Under the pieces are notes generated by a model. The model was not told the DNA's origin, ran no database searches, and was given only the letters and a program-made list of their open reading frames with translations. A DNA stretch of 64,000 nucleotides from contig OX485805.1 in NCBI GenBank assembly GCA_950295325.1, positions 47,704,758-47,768,757 on the forward strand, given 5' to 3'. The DNA is from Polytrichum commune. Its lineage: Eukaryota > Streptophyta > Polytrichopsida > Polytrichales > Polytrichaceae. How positions within the stretch are numbered: the stretch's first letter is position 1; every line of letters starts with the position of its first letter. Shown piece after piece: positions 22,130 to 33,352 of the stretch. A program made the position numbers and the translations under genes.

Positions 22130-22714
22130 TTAACAAAAGGCAAATCAATGAGTGAGACGAGAGAAACAACGAGAGTATTAGTACTTGAACAGGGAGATAT
22201 TATAAATGGAAATTTTGTATGGATTTAGTTTCAAGTAATTTCAGGAATTACACAATAATCTATAAATCCAGTTACAAGGGGTAAAAGGTAAAAAGCTAAA
22301 GTTGATGTGCTATTCGGGGAACCAAAAGTCGGCTGAGAGATGCAATCTAGGAACTACTAAAGTCTGAGTGTCAAATGTGGATTGGTTTACTATATCCGAT
22401 GTAGTGATAAAGAGAGAGGCGGCCACTACTTCAATGTCAGCTATTTAAAAAGGTATTTCGTGTTCACAGTCTGAGAACTTCTAAACTGGAAGCCTTATGT
22501 CTATCAGATTAGATTCAATCGCCACCATAGATGCTGATAAATTAGAATGGGATGCCAAAATTATAAAATAGCGCGCACAGAAATAGTCATTTGTTAAAAC
22601 TTGGAGCATATGAACATATGACTCTCTCATAGATTTAGTACTATGTTAGACTAAATCTTCGAAGATGTGAAGGGAGGCTGATAAAAGAAGGCTTGAGGTT
22701 ATGGAGCACAGAAA
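22130..22714. promoter_or_regulatory. Upstream region of gene A, no recognised element
   Basis: About 585 bp between the small ORF and the start codon of gene A. It would hold the gene A promoter, but I see no clear TATA box or repeat that I would call. Confidence 0.3.
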
Positions 22715-23879
22715 ATGTTCACTCGATCAAAGGCAAGAGAGCAGAGGGAATTGAGTGAGTCCATCGAGAAACATAGACGAGTATGCAGGAAGCAGAGTCT
22801 GTCTAGGACTGAGGAGTTTGTCACTCCATACAACCTACGTTCAGCTATGGTGAGGAGAGGAGCAACCTCTAGTAGGGGTACAAGACAACGTCCAAAGCGC
22901 GGCAAATTTGGTGACATTTCTCCAGTCCGTTTATTTTCCATGCCGGAAGTTGACAGCAACCAGGAAAACACTCCTGTCACGGTATGTTCTTCTGGTTTAG
23001 GTGGGAATTGGATATGATGATTTGTAGATTACATGCAAGGTACTGAGGAAAACTAACCTGTCACTGTATGATATTAGGGTTATGACATGAAGACGAATAT
23101 GATGACTTGTGGCCTAAACCTAGTACTGTTTCCTTTCAAAGTTATGTGCGGCCACTCATAAGTTTATCCAAGTTATGATAGTTAGGGTTTCGACGTTTCT
23201 GAAGGAGTGTTAGAATAGATACAGCCTGAGTTGGGCCTGCTTGTCATTTGTATATAGACGCAGCGTGGCCGTCGTGGAAGGCTGTCAGAATCGACGAACT
23301 CGTCTAAGTCTCAAGCGAACGAGGAGGACGTCGGAGCGGAGGTTACTGGCCAGGTGAGAAGTCTGTTTCAGCCACAGCAGTTAGCGTTATGCGCATAGTC
23401 TGTAGGCTTTGGCATGATCAAACTGATCGTGCAACTCTCTTTGGTTGCTTGTATTCTCTTGCAGAGACGAGGCTTGTATGAGAAAGACGCGAGTATTGAG
23501 ATGGAGTCTGACTCCGAAGTTCTGCGCTTGGCGTCTATTCCAGACTCCACGAAGCAGGTGTGTGCATGATGTTGGGTTTTAGGGATTCTCTTGAGGGACT
23601 CAGTTTTGCTTCGGAATGCGCGTCTAGTGAGTTCCTCGTCGTACAGTCTTGTAGACAGGTATTTTTCTGCCAGAGCTCGCGGCTTAATTGTTGCGCATTA
23701 GTTTGTAGATGTCTGCTGTGCAAAATCGTTGTAGTTTGCGATTAAAGACAACCGAACCAGGGATGGTTAGCAGCTGGTAAATAGATGTCCTACAGTCTTG
23801 TAAATCTCTCCATTAAGTTGGAAGATTGGATTTAGTACAATCGGCATCTTGATCAACTAGCGCAACTTGATCGGCATCC

Positions 23880-25030
23880 AATTCGCAAGTGAGATCGAGC
23901 CCGAGCGCTTGTGCAGCTGCTGTGCACTTTGAACAGTACCCTGAGTATACATTGTAATTTTAGAGGTGTTTGGGTCAAGGGGTCAGCACAGATGCTACCC
24001 ATTCGGGTCCGAGCAGGGTCTTAGGGTTAGGTGAGTTTGATCAGAAACGAGTATAAGTTTTTTAATTTGTAAATCTTTGCATTAAGTTGGCAGCTTGGAT
24101 TCTGCACAATCGGGTCCGAGCTTGTTCGCACAACAGGGCAACTTGTATGGCATCCAATTGTTTTTTTATAAATTGCAACTTTCTGGGTCAAATGATCAGG
24201 TCAGAATCTGCACATTCGGGTTCGAGCTGTAAAGTAAGGCCTAATCTTCACCTGACTTTTATGCCAAAGTAGTTTTGTTCGCAAGTGAGATCGGGCCCGA
24301 GCGCTTGTGCAGCTGCTGTGCACTTTGAACAGTACCCTGAGTATGCATTGTAATTTTAGAGGTGTTTGGGTCAAGGGGTCAACACAGATGCTACCCATTC
24401 GGGTCCGAGCAGGGTCTTAGGGTTAGGTGAGTTTGATCAGAAACGAGTATAAGTTTTTTAATTTGTAAATCTTTGCATTAAGGTGGCAGCTTGGATTTAG
24501 TACAATCGGGTCCGAGCTTGTTCGCACACTAGGGCAACTTGTTCGGCATCCAATTGTTTTTTTATAAATTGCAACTTTCTCGGTCAAATGATCAGGTCAG
24601 AATCTGCACATTTGGGTTCGAGCTGTAAAGTCAAGCCTAATCTTCACCTGACTTTTATGCCGAAGTAGTTTTGTTCGCAAGTGAGATCGGGCCCTAGCGC
24701 TTGTGCAGCTGCTGTGCACTTTGAACAGTACCCTGAGTATACATTGTAATTTTAGAGGTGTTTGGGTCAAGGGGTCAGCACAGATGCTACCCATTCGGGT
24801 CCGAGCAGGGTCTTAGGGTTAGGTGAGTTTGATCAGAAACGAGTATAAGTTTTTTAATTTGTAAATCTTTGCATTAAGGTGGCAGCTTGGATTTAGTACA
24901 ATCGGGTCCGAGCTTGTTCGCACACTAGGGCAACTTGTTCGGCATCCAATTGTTTTTTTTATAAATTGCAACTTTCTGGGTCAAATGATCAGGTCAGACT
25001 CTGCACATTCGGGTTTGAGCTAAGTCGCAT
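23880..25030. repeat. ~395-bp tandem repeat in gene A intron 3
   Basis: The phrase CAGATGCTACCCATTCGGG starts at 23991, 24385 and 24781, a spacing of 394 and 396 bp; nearly three units are present. Each unit contains CATTCGGGTCCGAGC twice or more in variant form, and that phrase also recurs singly to about 25125. The array enlarges an intron that separates the N-terminal exons from the ParB exon. Confidence 0.9.
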
Positions 25031-25566
25031 CTCAGTGAAGTTTGATGGCAGGATGTGTGATTTTTGAATATTTCTACGCAATTCGTCAAAGTCTTCAACA
25101 ATGAAATCATCCATTCGGGTCCGAGCTAGGCTAGTGGCCCGAGACAATTTGAGAAAGTTTCTGAATGTTCACTGTCTTGAGAGTATGTACATTACGGCGT
25201 TATTTTGGATAGATACCAAGTATTCGTATGATCCATCAATGTTGTTGCGGAGATGATTGATTTTGTTTCATTAAATTTAGATAATTCTAGATCAAAACCT
25301 GGACGCGAGAGAAGGGGCTGGGGCGGAGGGTCATTGTACAAGGTCCTGTGTTTGAGATCATTCTTCCTATGTTGTCATTTTGAGCTATTGTCAAAATTTT
25401 CAAGCAACTTCTGACTCGTGGGTAGATTTGATATAATATTCTCAACTGAACTACCTTTCTAGTACCTTTAATTTTCAAACATTGGGTCCGAATGTAGTGA
25501 AACTTGATGCAATGTTTGGGCGCATTCAAGATAGTTATTGAGTCTTTAACCACGCTGCTTGAACAG

Positions 25567-26204
25567 GATGCAGCAACAGCTTGTCCACGCGATTCACCAG
25601 TTCAGCGCTCTTTTGTCGCGATTGCGGACACAGATATGGAGGACGATGGAGGAGAGGACCAGGATGAGTCCCAAAACGACGATGAGCAGTTTGGAGATGA
25701 TGAGGACGAGATTCAAACCAGGCAGAAATTAAACTCCGTTGCCACCATTTCCAGCCTCAGATTCCAGCCATTTTCAGTTTCATGCTTCTCGATTCCACTG
25801 TGCAGGTTGGTGGCCATGCCGACCCTCCAGAGTGACCTCGATAAGCTTGAACAAGAGTTTGTTCATGGCTATCGTGACGGGGCTGCAGTGTTCTACGTTA
25901 CATTGACTGATGAACATGGAATTACTCAGGAGGTTACATCTGCGGTAAAGGAGAAGTGGGGACCCATCTGGAATGCGAAGAATGACGAATTCAACAGCTA
26001 TCTCCTATCGGTACCTGAACTTTCAAATATGGAGAATCTAATGTTCTTTGTCTGTGATGGTAATCACAGACGCCAAGCATGGCTGAACCATATTGACCGA
26101 CTTCATGGGGATGATCCTTTCTGGCATTTTAAAGTAGACTCCATTCTCCTCAACACGAAGGACATAATCGGCTTGGTTATGCAAGTGATGCACAACATCA
26201 ACAA
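25567..26204 (+). CDS. Gene A exon 4, ParB-like domain
   Basis: A 638-nt exon after acceptor GAACAG and before donor AA|GTAAGT. It begins with an acidic stretch (MEDDGGEDQDESQNDDEQFG), then the ParB N-terminal fold pattern: SIPLCRLVAMP (strand and loop like the I.L..L.P. of ParB), SDLDKLEQEFVHGYRDGAAV (the helix and turn of 'L..SI...G'), and CDGNHRRQA at 26051-26077, the place of the GxRR/GCHR motif. The gene B exon aligns with it along its whole length despite lesions, which argues that the reading frame is real. Confidence 0.85.
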
Positions 26205-27346
26205 GTAAGTGTGATTTTCAGCGTTTTTATTATCTTTGAACATGTACGTGAATTCGAAACAATTTCATGTATGTATTGTTCTGTTTCAGGCACACCGAGG
26301 ACTCCCATGTCAAAACCAACACCGTCCACACGCTATTCAGAGTTAGGAAATATGGACAAATGGAGCTGGAGAAATTGAAGGACGTGTTGTCAGCAGCTGA
26401 CTTCATGCGTTGTAAGCGTGGCCAAAAGAAAACATGGTACACCTTACCGTTGAATGTTTTCACCTCCTTCATCTTTCAGGTGAGTGCACTTGTTCCAGCA
26501 TCTGAACCTTTCTATGTGAAGTACTGTGCTTCAGTCATTTTGCTTAAATGATTAATTCGTTAAGGGTATTTGCCGCTTGACCTGGAATGAAAACTGAAGT
26601 TCTTTGTTTAAAAAGAGGATTCAAACTAACTTGTGGATTATTCGCAGCACGAAATAAGCATGGCTGCTGACGAAGGTGTCCGCCAGCTTATCGAGCAGTC
26701 TGATGTGGTTGTATCTCCTGCTCAAAAAGCGGCCGCGATGAAGTCCGCAGTGGAGAAACGATGTATTGCATTGCGCCAGAAGATGGGAAAACTGGTCGCG
26801 GTTGCAAATCCAGACCTCACTGATGGTTGGTTTGATGAGGTTAGTTGCATTCCTTGAATCCAGTGATTTATCATGTTAGTCATTCTGAATTTGATTTTTA
26901 AGATATCTGCTTTGTCCATTTCTAATGAGGACGTTGGTAATTGTGTAGATTGAGTGGCACTATGCCAATAATTCAATATCTCCAGAGCTCAACTTAGAAA
27001 AGCTGCAGCTAATTGCTACGTCAAGAGCATCCCCGATTTTCAAAATCAAGTGGCTTCAATACATAAACGCCTCTGCCACAACTCGAGAGGCAAGAAGAGT
27101 TCCTGCGAAGCCCGTTACCGAAGATGAGCTGTCAATTTTCCTAGCAAAGGCATGCTGGTGGGCTGGGGTATGAAAATCTAGAGACTTCAGTGTTTTGCAA
27201 CAAAGTTTAAAATTTCTTTGCATGCTTATTGAATTCACACTCTGCAAGTTGTGCATTCGGTTGGCTTCGGGTTTTATATTATGTTCCTGTCAAATCTACC
27301 TTGTACAAAGCTGAGTGCTCCTTAACATTCCGCCGGCGCAGTGGGT

Positions 27347-27462
27347 GTATCGGGGCCGATACGTCCCGCCGTGCAAATCCATTTTGATGTCTTTTTTTTC
27401 ACTTTTAATAATCTGAACTTACCAAAAGTCTGCCTTTGCTGCGCTTGTATCGGGGCCGATAC
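27347..27462. repeat. Two copies of a GTATCGG..CCGATAC palindrome in gene A intron 7
   Basis: GTATCGGGGCCGATAC occurs at 27347-27362 and 27447-27462, exactly 100 bp apart, each followed by GTCC. Arms are 7 bp with a GG spacer. The sequence between the copies is not obviously repeated. Confidence 0.75.
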
Positions 27463-27736
27463 GTCCTCTAATGCATAACCATTTTGAACTCGACGTTGAC
27501 CATGAATTCGCTTCCTTGTTTTTTATTATTAATTGTTCATTTGATTTGGTAATTTTATTCCAACTCATTGATTACCTACGACAATGTTCTGTTCGCTGAT
27601 ATTGTGTAATTTGTTTTCATTCAGATTTCTGATAAGGCGACAAATACTTTTGAAGAGATAGTTCACCAGGATTGCATCTCCATCGACATGTATGTGCCTT
27701 CCGAGCCTCTGACTTTGGCTGCATATATTGAGGAAT

Positions 27737-28708
27737 TGTCGCGCACCTCTCCATGAGGAGTGCCCGAAACACCATGGGCACAAGGGGGACCCCGGAGTGA
27801 CACCCGGGACTTGTGGCGCCGTTGGTGTGAGGGCCCAAGTGATCCTAGTGTGGGTGAGGGCCCCGGGCGTTGGGAACGCCTCCCACCCACGGAGACTAGG
27901 AGGCACTAGGGTAAGGCCATCAGCTATGCGTAGCTCATGGCGTGGTGATTCTAGAATGCTCAAGAACACCTCGATCGGAGGTGTGAGCTAGGAGTTATGG
28001 CCATTTGAGTGGGGCGCTGTCCCGGGACAGCGCCCTGGTACAGCAGTGCCTGGGAGTGATTCCCGGGACTGCCAAGGTTCAAACAGGCATAACTTCCTCA
28101 CCACTTGCCCGAATGGGGCAAGTGAGGAGTGCATCGGCATCTACGTGAAGCGTAGATGAAGATGGAGTGGTCAAGTGTTAGCATCAGACATCATACAAGG
28201 AAGTTATGATGGTCTGAAGCTGTGGGGGCTTCTAGGCCCAGCGGCTAAGGGAAAATGTCCACTTGGCCCCAACTCTTGGTAGAGAGACAAGAGGTTGGTT
28301 GACAGTGGGGTAGGGGCCCCGCGTAGAGTCCTTGAGGCTTATATGGGTGAGGTGGTGTGGCCTCACCCACCCGAGGCCAAACGGCAAGGCGTCCATGGGC
28401 ATTGGCCCATTGTGAGGCCATAGTTGCCTAGTATGGTTCGGGTTGTTGTAGTGTTGCTCCGGCAATGCGATGATCAACATAGGATTGGGCTTCCATGGAT
28501 GGAAGTCCACATCTAAGGAATGGTTACCGATTAAGGGGTGAGTCCCAAAAGCAAAGTAGGAGGGTTGGTTCCCTCCTATGAACTATAAGGTCCGGGGTAG
28601 GAGGAGCTAACCATTAGCATGGCGGAATGCGAATGGTTAGCGCTCGTAACCTTTGCTAGAATTGAAAATTGGCAAGATTGTCAAGGGGGCTTAGCAAGGG
28701 TTGCGACA
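27737..28708 (+). repeat. 5' LTR of O
   Basis: TGTCGC..GCGACA ends, 972 bp. The perfect palindrome with arm GGCGCTGTCCC lies at 28013-28034. A TTATATGG box near 28336 may be the promoter. The G-rich and C-rich frames across the LTR recur in every copy and are not genes. Confidence 0.96.
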
Positions 28709-31470
28709 CTTGGTATCAGAGCAGGTTTCCAATTTTTGAGCTAGCACTTTGAGGGAAGCATGGCTATCAAATAAGCGGGTTGTGATGGTGAGCCCGGGGT
28801 TTCCAAAAGGTTGTGAGGCTCAAATTGGAACAAGGATCATGTGCAAATGGAGTTTGACCATACCATTGATTTTAATGGTAATGGTGGGCATGAGGGTGGA
28901 TTCGGTGAGGAAAATGGAGGTGTCCTTTGAAAGGGCTCCCGCAAACCTCAAATAGTATTTGGGGCCTAGAATTCCGAATGCACCCAAAACCTTGGAGGGT
29001 ATTAATGTTGGATTGAAATTTCAATTCGAGATGCTTCGAAGGTTCGGATGTTGAAATGAACTTGGTGCTAATGAGGCACCCGGGGCCTCTTAAGGCCTAT
29101 GTGCGCTATTCAAACGCACAAATGAAGGATACACCTAAAACGGACGAGCTTTCTAAGAAATGCATCATTTTAGGTGGGGTTTTAAAAGCGGGTGGTGGAT
29201 GCCTTGTTTAAGTCCCCAAGGCTTCTTGAGGACATGGTGGGGATCATCAAGTTTGCAAGATCATTGAATCCAATGGTCCCGAAGAAAAGTTTGGCGGCGC
29301 ATCACCACAAGTGGCTTTAGCCAAAGTAGGTCCCAAAGAAATGAGTGCAAATTGTTTGGTCCATTTTACTTAGGCAAAACATGTTGGTGCCGCGGACGGA
29401 ATGTTGGGAGGTGGGTTTGTCCTACCAAGGCAATTCATGTTCGTGCCGCGGAAGGAGTGTGGGAAGGTGGCTTTGTGCTACCAAGGCAAAACATGTTTGT
29501 TTTGCGGACAAATTATTAGAAATTTGTTTTGTGGCACCAAACCAATTTGTCCCACGGACTAAATGTTTAAAGTTGGCTTTGCGGACCAAGCCAAGCCAAG
29601 TTGCCGAGGACCAAATGTTGGACGATGGCTTTGTGGCCAAGGCTAGTAGCCTTAAGCCGAGGCCAAGTCTTTTGTACCTTGAGGCTCAAATGAATGGGAG
29701 ACTTGTCTCATGGGTTGCCAAAGAGTTAAGGCATTCTTTCATGACCCCAAAGCTCACAAGGGAGTTGGGGTTTGCCGATTGGTAGAGTGGTGAAGCCCAC
29801 CAAGGTGCGGTTTGGAAAGGGCGAACCGCATGAGACAAAGGAGGCCGCGATGCATGTAACCTTTCAATGTGGGACATTAGATTTTTGTCAAACTTTCATA
29901 CCATGTGAAATAGATGAAATGCATATCATGGTGAAGGCCGCCTTCTTTGAAACTCACATGAAAGATGTGAGGCGCAAGCCGGTGAGCTTGCGGTGTATTT
30001 GTGATGTGCCATGATGGCAAAGAATTGAACTACAAATTGACAAGGACTCCTATGGTAGGAGGACCCAAGTTGAATTTGGTCTTAATGGACCAAATGAAAA
30101 ATGGTAAACATAATGGTCGTGGTTCAATTGGAGCAACTTCAAGGAACTCATGGGGAGGCTAGAAAAGATGGGCCTCCCCCAAACCATACTTGTGGGATGT
30201 TGGTGAGATACAATGATGTATTCACCAATGTGTTGCTCAAAATGTTACCGCCAAGGAGTGAATTGCAACTTTGCTCAAGAAGAAATTGAGTTCTTGAGGC
30301 ATGTGGTGACAAAGGAAGTTGGTGGACAAACATGAAGAATTTCAAGGCAATCCAAGAGGAGAATTGGCCCTTGACTCAAAAAAGGCTTAGGTCATTGGTT
30401 TGCCTAGCCAACTACTACCACCACTTCACTCTAGATTTGTTTTAAGGTTGCTAGGACCTTATTCAACTTATTGAGGAAATGGCTATCCCAAGAGTGGGAT
30501 GAGCCTTGTCACCAAGCCTTTGGGAAGCTCAAGAGCAAGTTCCCTTCACAAGATGTGATTAAGTTTCCGGGTTTTCATAAGCATTTTGAGGTGCACATGG
30601 AGACGAAGGACTTTATCATTGGCGGATGTTGATCCAAGATGAATGACCATTGCTTATGAAAGCATTAAGCTACATGGTTGTCGAACCTTGTCCGGCTTGT
30701 GCAAGAAATGACTATCCCAAGAGTGGGATGAGCCATGCCACCAAGTCCTTGAGGAGCTTAAGACGAAGTTTTCTTCGCCGCCCGTGCTCAAGTTCGCGGA
30801 ATTTGACATACCTTTGGAGGTGCATACGGGGGCGAGTGACTTTATCACGTGCGGATGTTGATGTAAAAAAAAAAAAAAAAAAAAAAATGGCCATTGCATA
30901 TAGGAGCATGAAGCTCGATGGTTGTCCGACTTGTGAAAGATATGGCTATCCCAAGAGTGGGACTAGCCTTGTCACCAAGTCTTTGGGGAGCTTAACACCA
31001 AGTTCTCTTCGCCGCCCGTGCTCAAATTCGTGGAGCTTGACAAACCTTTTGAGGTGCATACGGGGGCGAGTGACTTTGCCAATGGTGGATTATGTGTAAG
31101 ATGGATGGCCATTGCATATGGGAGCATGAAGCTCGATGGTTGTCAAAGAAGACAACCAACTCATGACAAAGAACTTCTTTGCCGTAGTGCATTGCTTGAA
31201 GATGTGGCGACACTAGTTAGGGTCGCACAAAGTAAAGGTCTACAAGGACAATGTGTCCTAAAAGTATTTTGACATACAAGCGCAAGTGAGCGCCAAGTCA
31301 TTGCGTTGGCATGATAGCTTGGCGCTTATGAAGGTGGATTTAATCCACAAACCAGACCGTGGAAATGTGGTGCCGGATGCGCTAAGTAGACGGGAAGAGT
31401 TCCAAGCAATGAGAACCATCCAAACCTTGTGGCTAATGTGTGCCGGCGAAGGAAACTTGTGATGCAAGAT
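28709..31470 (+). pseudogene. O gag/protease/RT-thumb/RNase H remnant
   Basis: The same layout as in the other copies: an early-stopped gag start at about 28759, the protease-like block near 29840-30010 (FQCGTLDFCQ, CEIDEMHI, FFETHMKDV), YNDVFTNVLL at about 30210, then directly RT thumb EIEF, and LRSLVCLANYYHHF at about 30400. Three ~230-bp units (30479, 30709, 30940) follow, the second disturbed by a run of 23 A (30865-30887). RNase H ends with NVVPDALSR at about 31360-31390. Confidence 0.8.
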
Positions 31471-31499
31471 ACGGGAGGGGTAAATTAACTACCCCAAAG

Positions 31500-32379
31500 C
31501 ACAAATGCTTTTAGGTGAGCTTCGCAAGAGCAAGGTGCTCAAAGAGGTTAAGTTGGTGGACGGATTGTTCAAGTGTAAACAAAGTCGGGTGTATGTGCCA
31601 CAAGGCAAGTTGAGGCCATCGGTTTTGAAGGAAGAATGTGATAGTCCTATTGCCGGCCATAGAGGAGAAAGAAAAAGCCGCCATAGAATGGTGTCATGGG
31701 GGTACCATTGGCGGTGCATAAAGAAGGATATAGCCCACTTTGTGAAGGCTTGGATGAAGTGCCAAGTGAACCGAGCCTCTTACCAAAAGTAAGGCGGCTT
31801 CTTGCAACCGTTGCCTATCCCGTCGGGGCCATGGCATAGTATGTGCATGGACTTGATCACAAGTTTGCCGGAGTCACATGGGTATGATGCCATCTTGTTG
31901 ATGGTAGAGCGGTTTGCCAAGTTGGCACACATGGTGCCGATTGTGGGAACCGCCACCGCGTTGGAGACCGCATAGCCATTTCTCAAAGGATGGTTGAGGC
32001 ACCACGGGTTGCCAAGAGTGATTGTGTGGGATCAAGATCCAAAGTTCACAAGTGCATTTTCAATGCATTTCTCTAAGGAGGTCGGAATGAAACTAAGGTT
32101 TAGCACGGCCTTGCATTCCCAAATGAATGGGAAAGCGGAGCATGTGAATGTAGTCTTGAAGCAATACTTGAGGAACTTGGTGGGGGCGGACCAAGGAGAT
32201 TGGGCGGTCTATGTGGGTCGAGCGGAGTGTAATTGCAATGTAGCCACGCACTTGGCTACCAAGGGGTGGTCTTTCGTGGTGGCTTATGGAGTGGATGCGC
32301 TCCAACCTATTAACCTAGCTCTCGAGGGGGCACATTCAACACTAGAGTTCAACCAAGATGGTGAGGACTTGGCCAAGGA
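31500..32379 (+). pseudogene. O integrase remnant, cut by N1
   Basis: Frames at 31505-31792 (SPIAGHRGERK..YHWRCIKKDIAHF), 31800-31974, and 31994 onward (HGLPRVIVWDQDPKFTSAF, FSTALHSQMNGKAEHVN, NLVGADQGDWAVYV). A TAG at about 31972 separates the last two, as in all copies. The frame is interrupted after GEDLAK by insertion of N1 and resumes at 39671 (KQVLEMTKLL). Confidence 0.85.
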
Positions 32380-33352
32380 TGTCGCGCACCTCTCCATGAG
32401 GAGTGGCCGAAACACCATGGGCACAAGGGGGACCCCGGAGTGACACCCGGGACTTGTGGCGCCGTTGGTGAGAGGGCCCAAGTGATCCTAGTGTGGGTGA
32501 GGGCCCCGGGCGTTGGGAACGCCTCCCACCCACAAAGACTAGGAGGCATGAGGGTGAGGCCATGAGCTATGCGTAGCTCATGGCGTGGTGATTCTAGAAT
32601 GCTCAAGATCACCTCAATCGGAGGTGTGAGCTAGGAGTTATGGCCATTTGAGTGGGGTGCTGTCCCGGGACAGCGCCCTGGTACAGCAGTGTCTGGGAGT
32701 GATTCCCGGGACTGCCAAGGTTCAAACAGGCATAACTTCCTCAAGACTTGCCCGAATGGGGCAAGTGAGGAGTCCATCGGCATCTACGTGAAGCGTAGAT
32801 GAAGATGGAGTGGTTGGTTGGTGTGATCAGACATCATACAAGGAAGTTATGATGGTCTGAAGCTGCTGGGGGGGTTCTAGGCCCAGCAGCTAAGGGAAAA
32901 TGTCCACTTGGCCCCAACTCTTGGTAGAGAGACAAGAGGTTGGTTGACGGTGGGGTAGGGGCCCCGCGTGAAGTCCTAGAGGCTTATATGGGTGAGGTGG
33001 TGTGGCCTCACCCACCCGAGGCCGAACGGCACGGCCTCCATGGGCATTGGCCCATTGTGAGGCCATAGTTGCCTAGTATGGTTCGGGTTGTTGTAGTGTT
33101 GCTCCGGCAACGCGATGATCAACATAGGATTGGACTTCCATGGATGGAAGTCCACATCGGGGAAATGGGTTACCGATTAAGGGGTGAGTCCCGAAAGCAA
33201 AGTAGGAGGGTTGGTTCCCTCCTATGAACTATTGGTCCGGGGTAAGAGGAGCTATCCATTAGCATGGCGGAATGCGAAGGGTTAGCGCTCGTAACCTTTG
33301 CTAGAAACGAAAATTGGCAAGATTATTAAGGGACCTAGCAAGGGTTGCGACA
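32380..33352 (+). repeat. 5' LTR of N1
   Basis: 973 bp, TGTCGC..GCGACA, immediately followed by the primer site. It differs from the O LTRs at many scattered sites (for example GGTTGGTTGGTGTGATC where O has GGTCAAGTGTTAGCATC), so N1 belongs to another subfamily and did not arise by local duplication of O. Confidence 0.96.

Noticed and set aside
22715-27736. Bacterial or phage origin of the contig because of the ParB and methylase motifs
   Set aside because: The genes have eight or more GT..AG introns and are embedded in plant-type transposons.
28711-28722. tRNA-like TGGTATCAGAGC sequence
   Set aside because: It is the retroelement primer-binding site next to the LTR, not a tRNA gene.
32093-32305. 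Conserved 70-codon frame opposite the integrase, found in every Gypsy copy
   Set aside because: It is the antisense shadow of the integrase core (the protein-level pattern is on the other strand).
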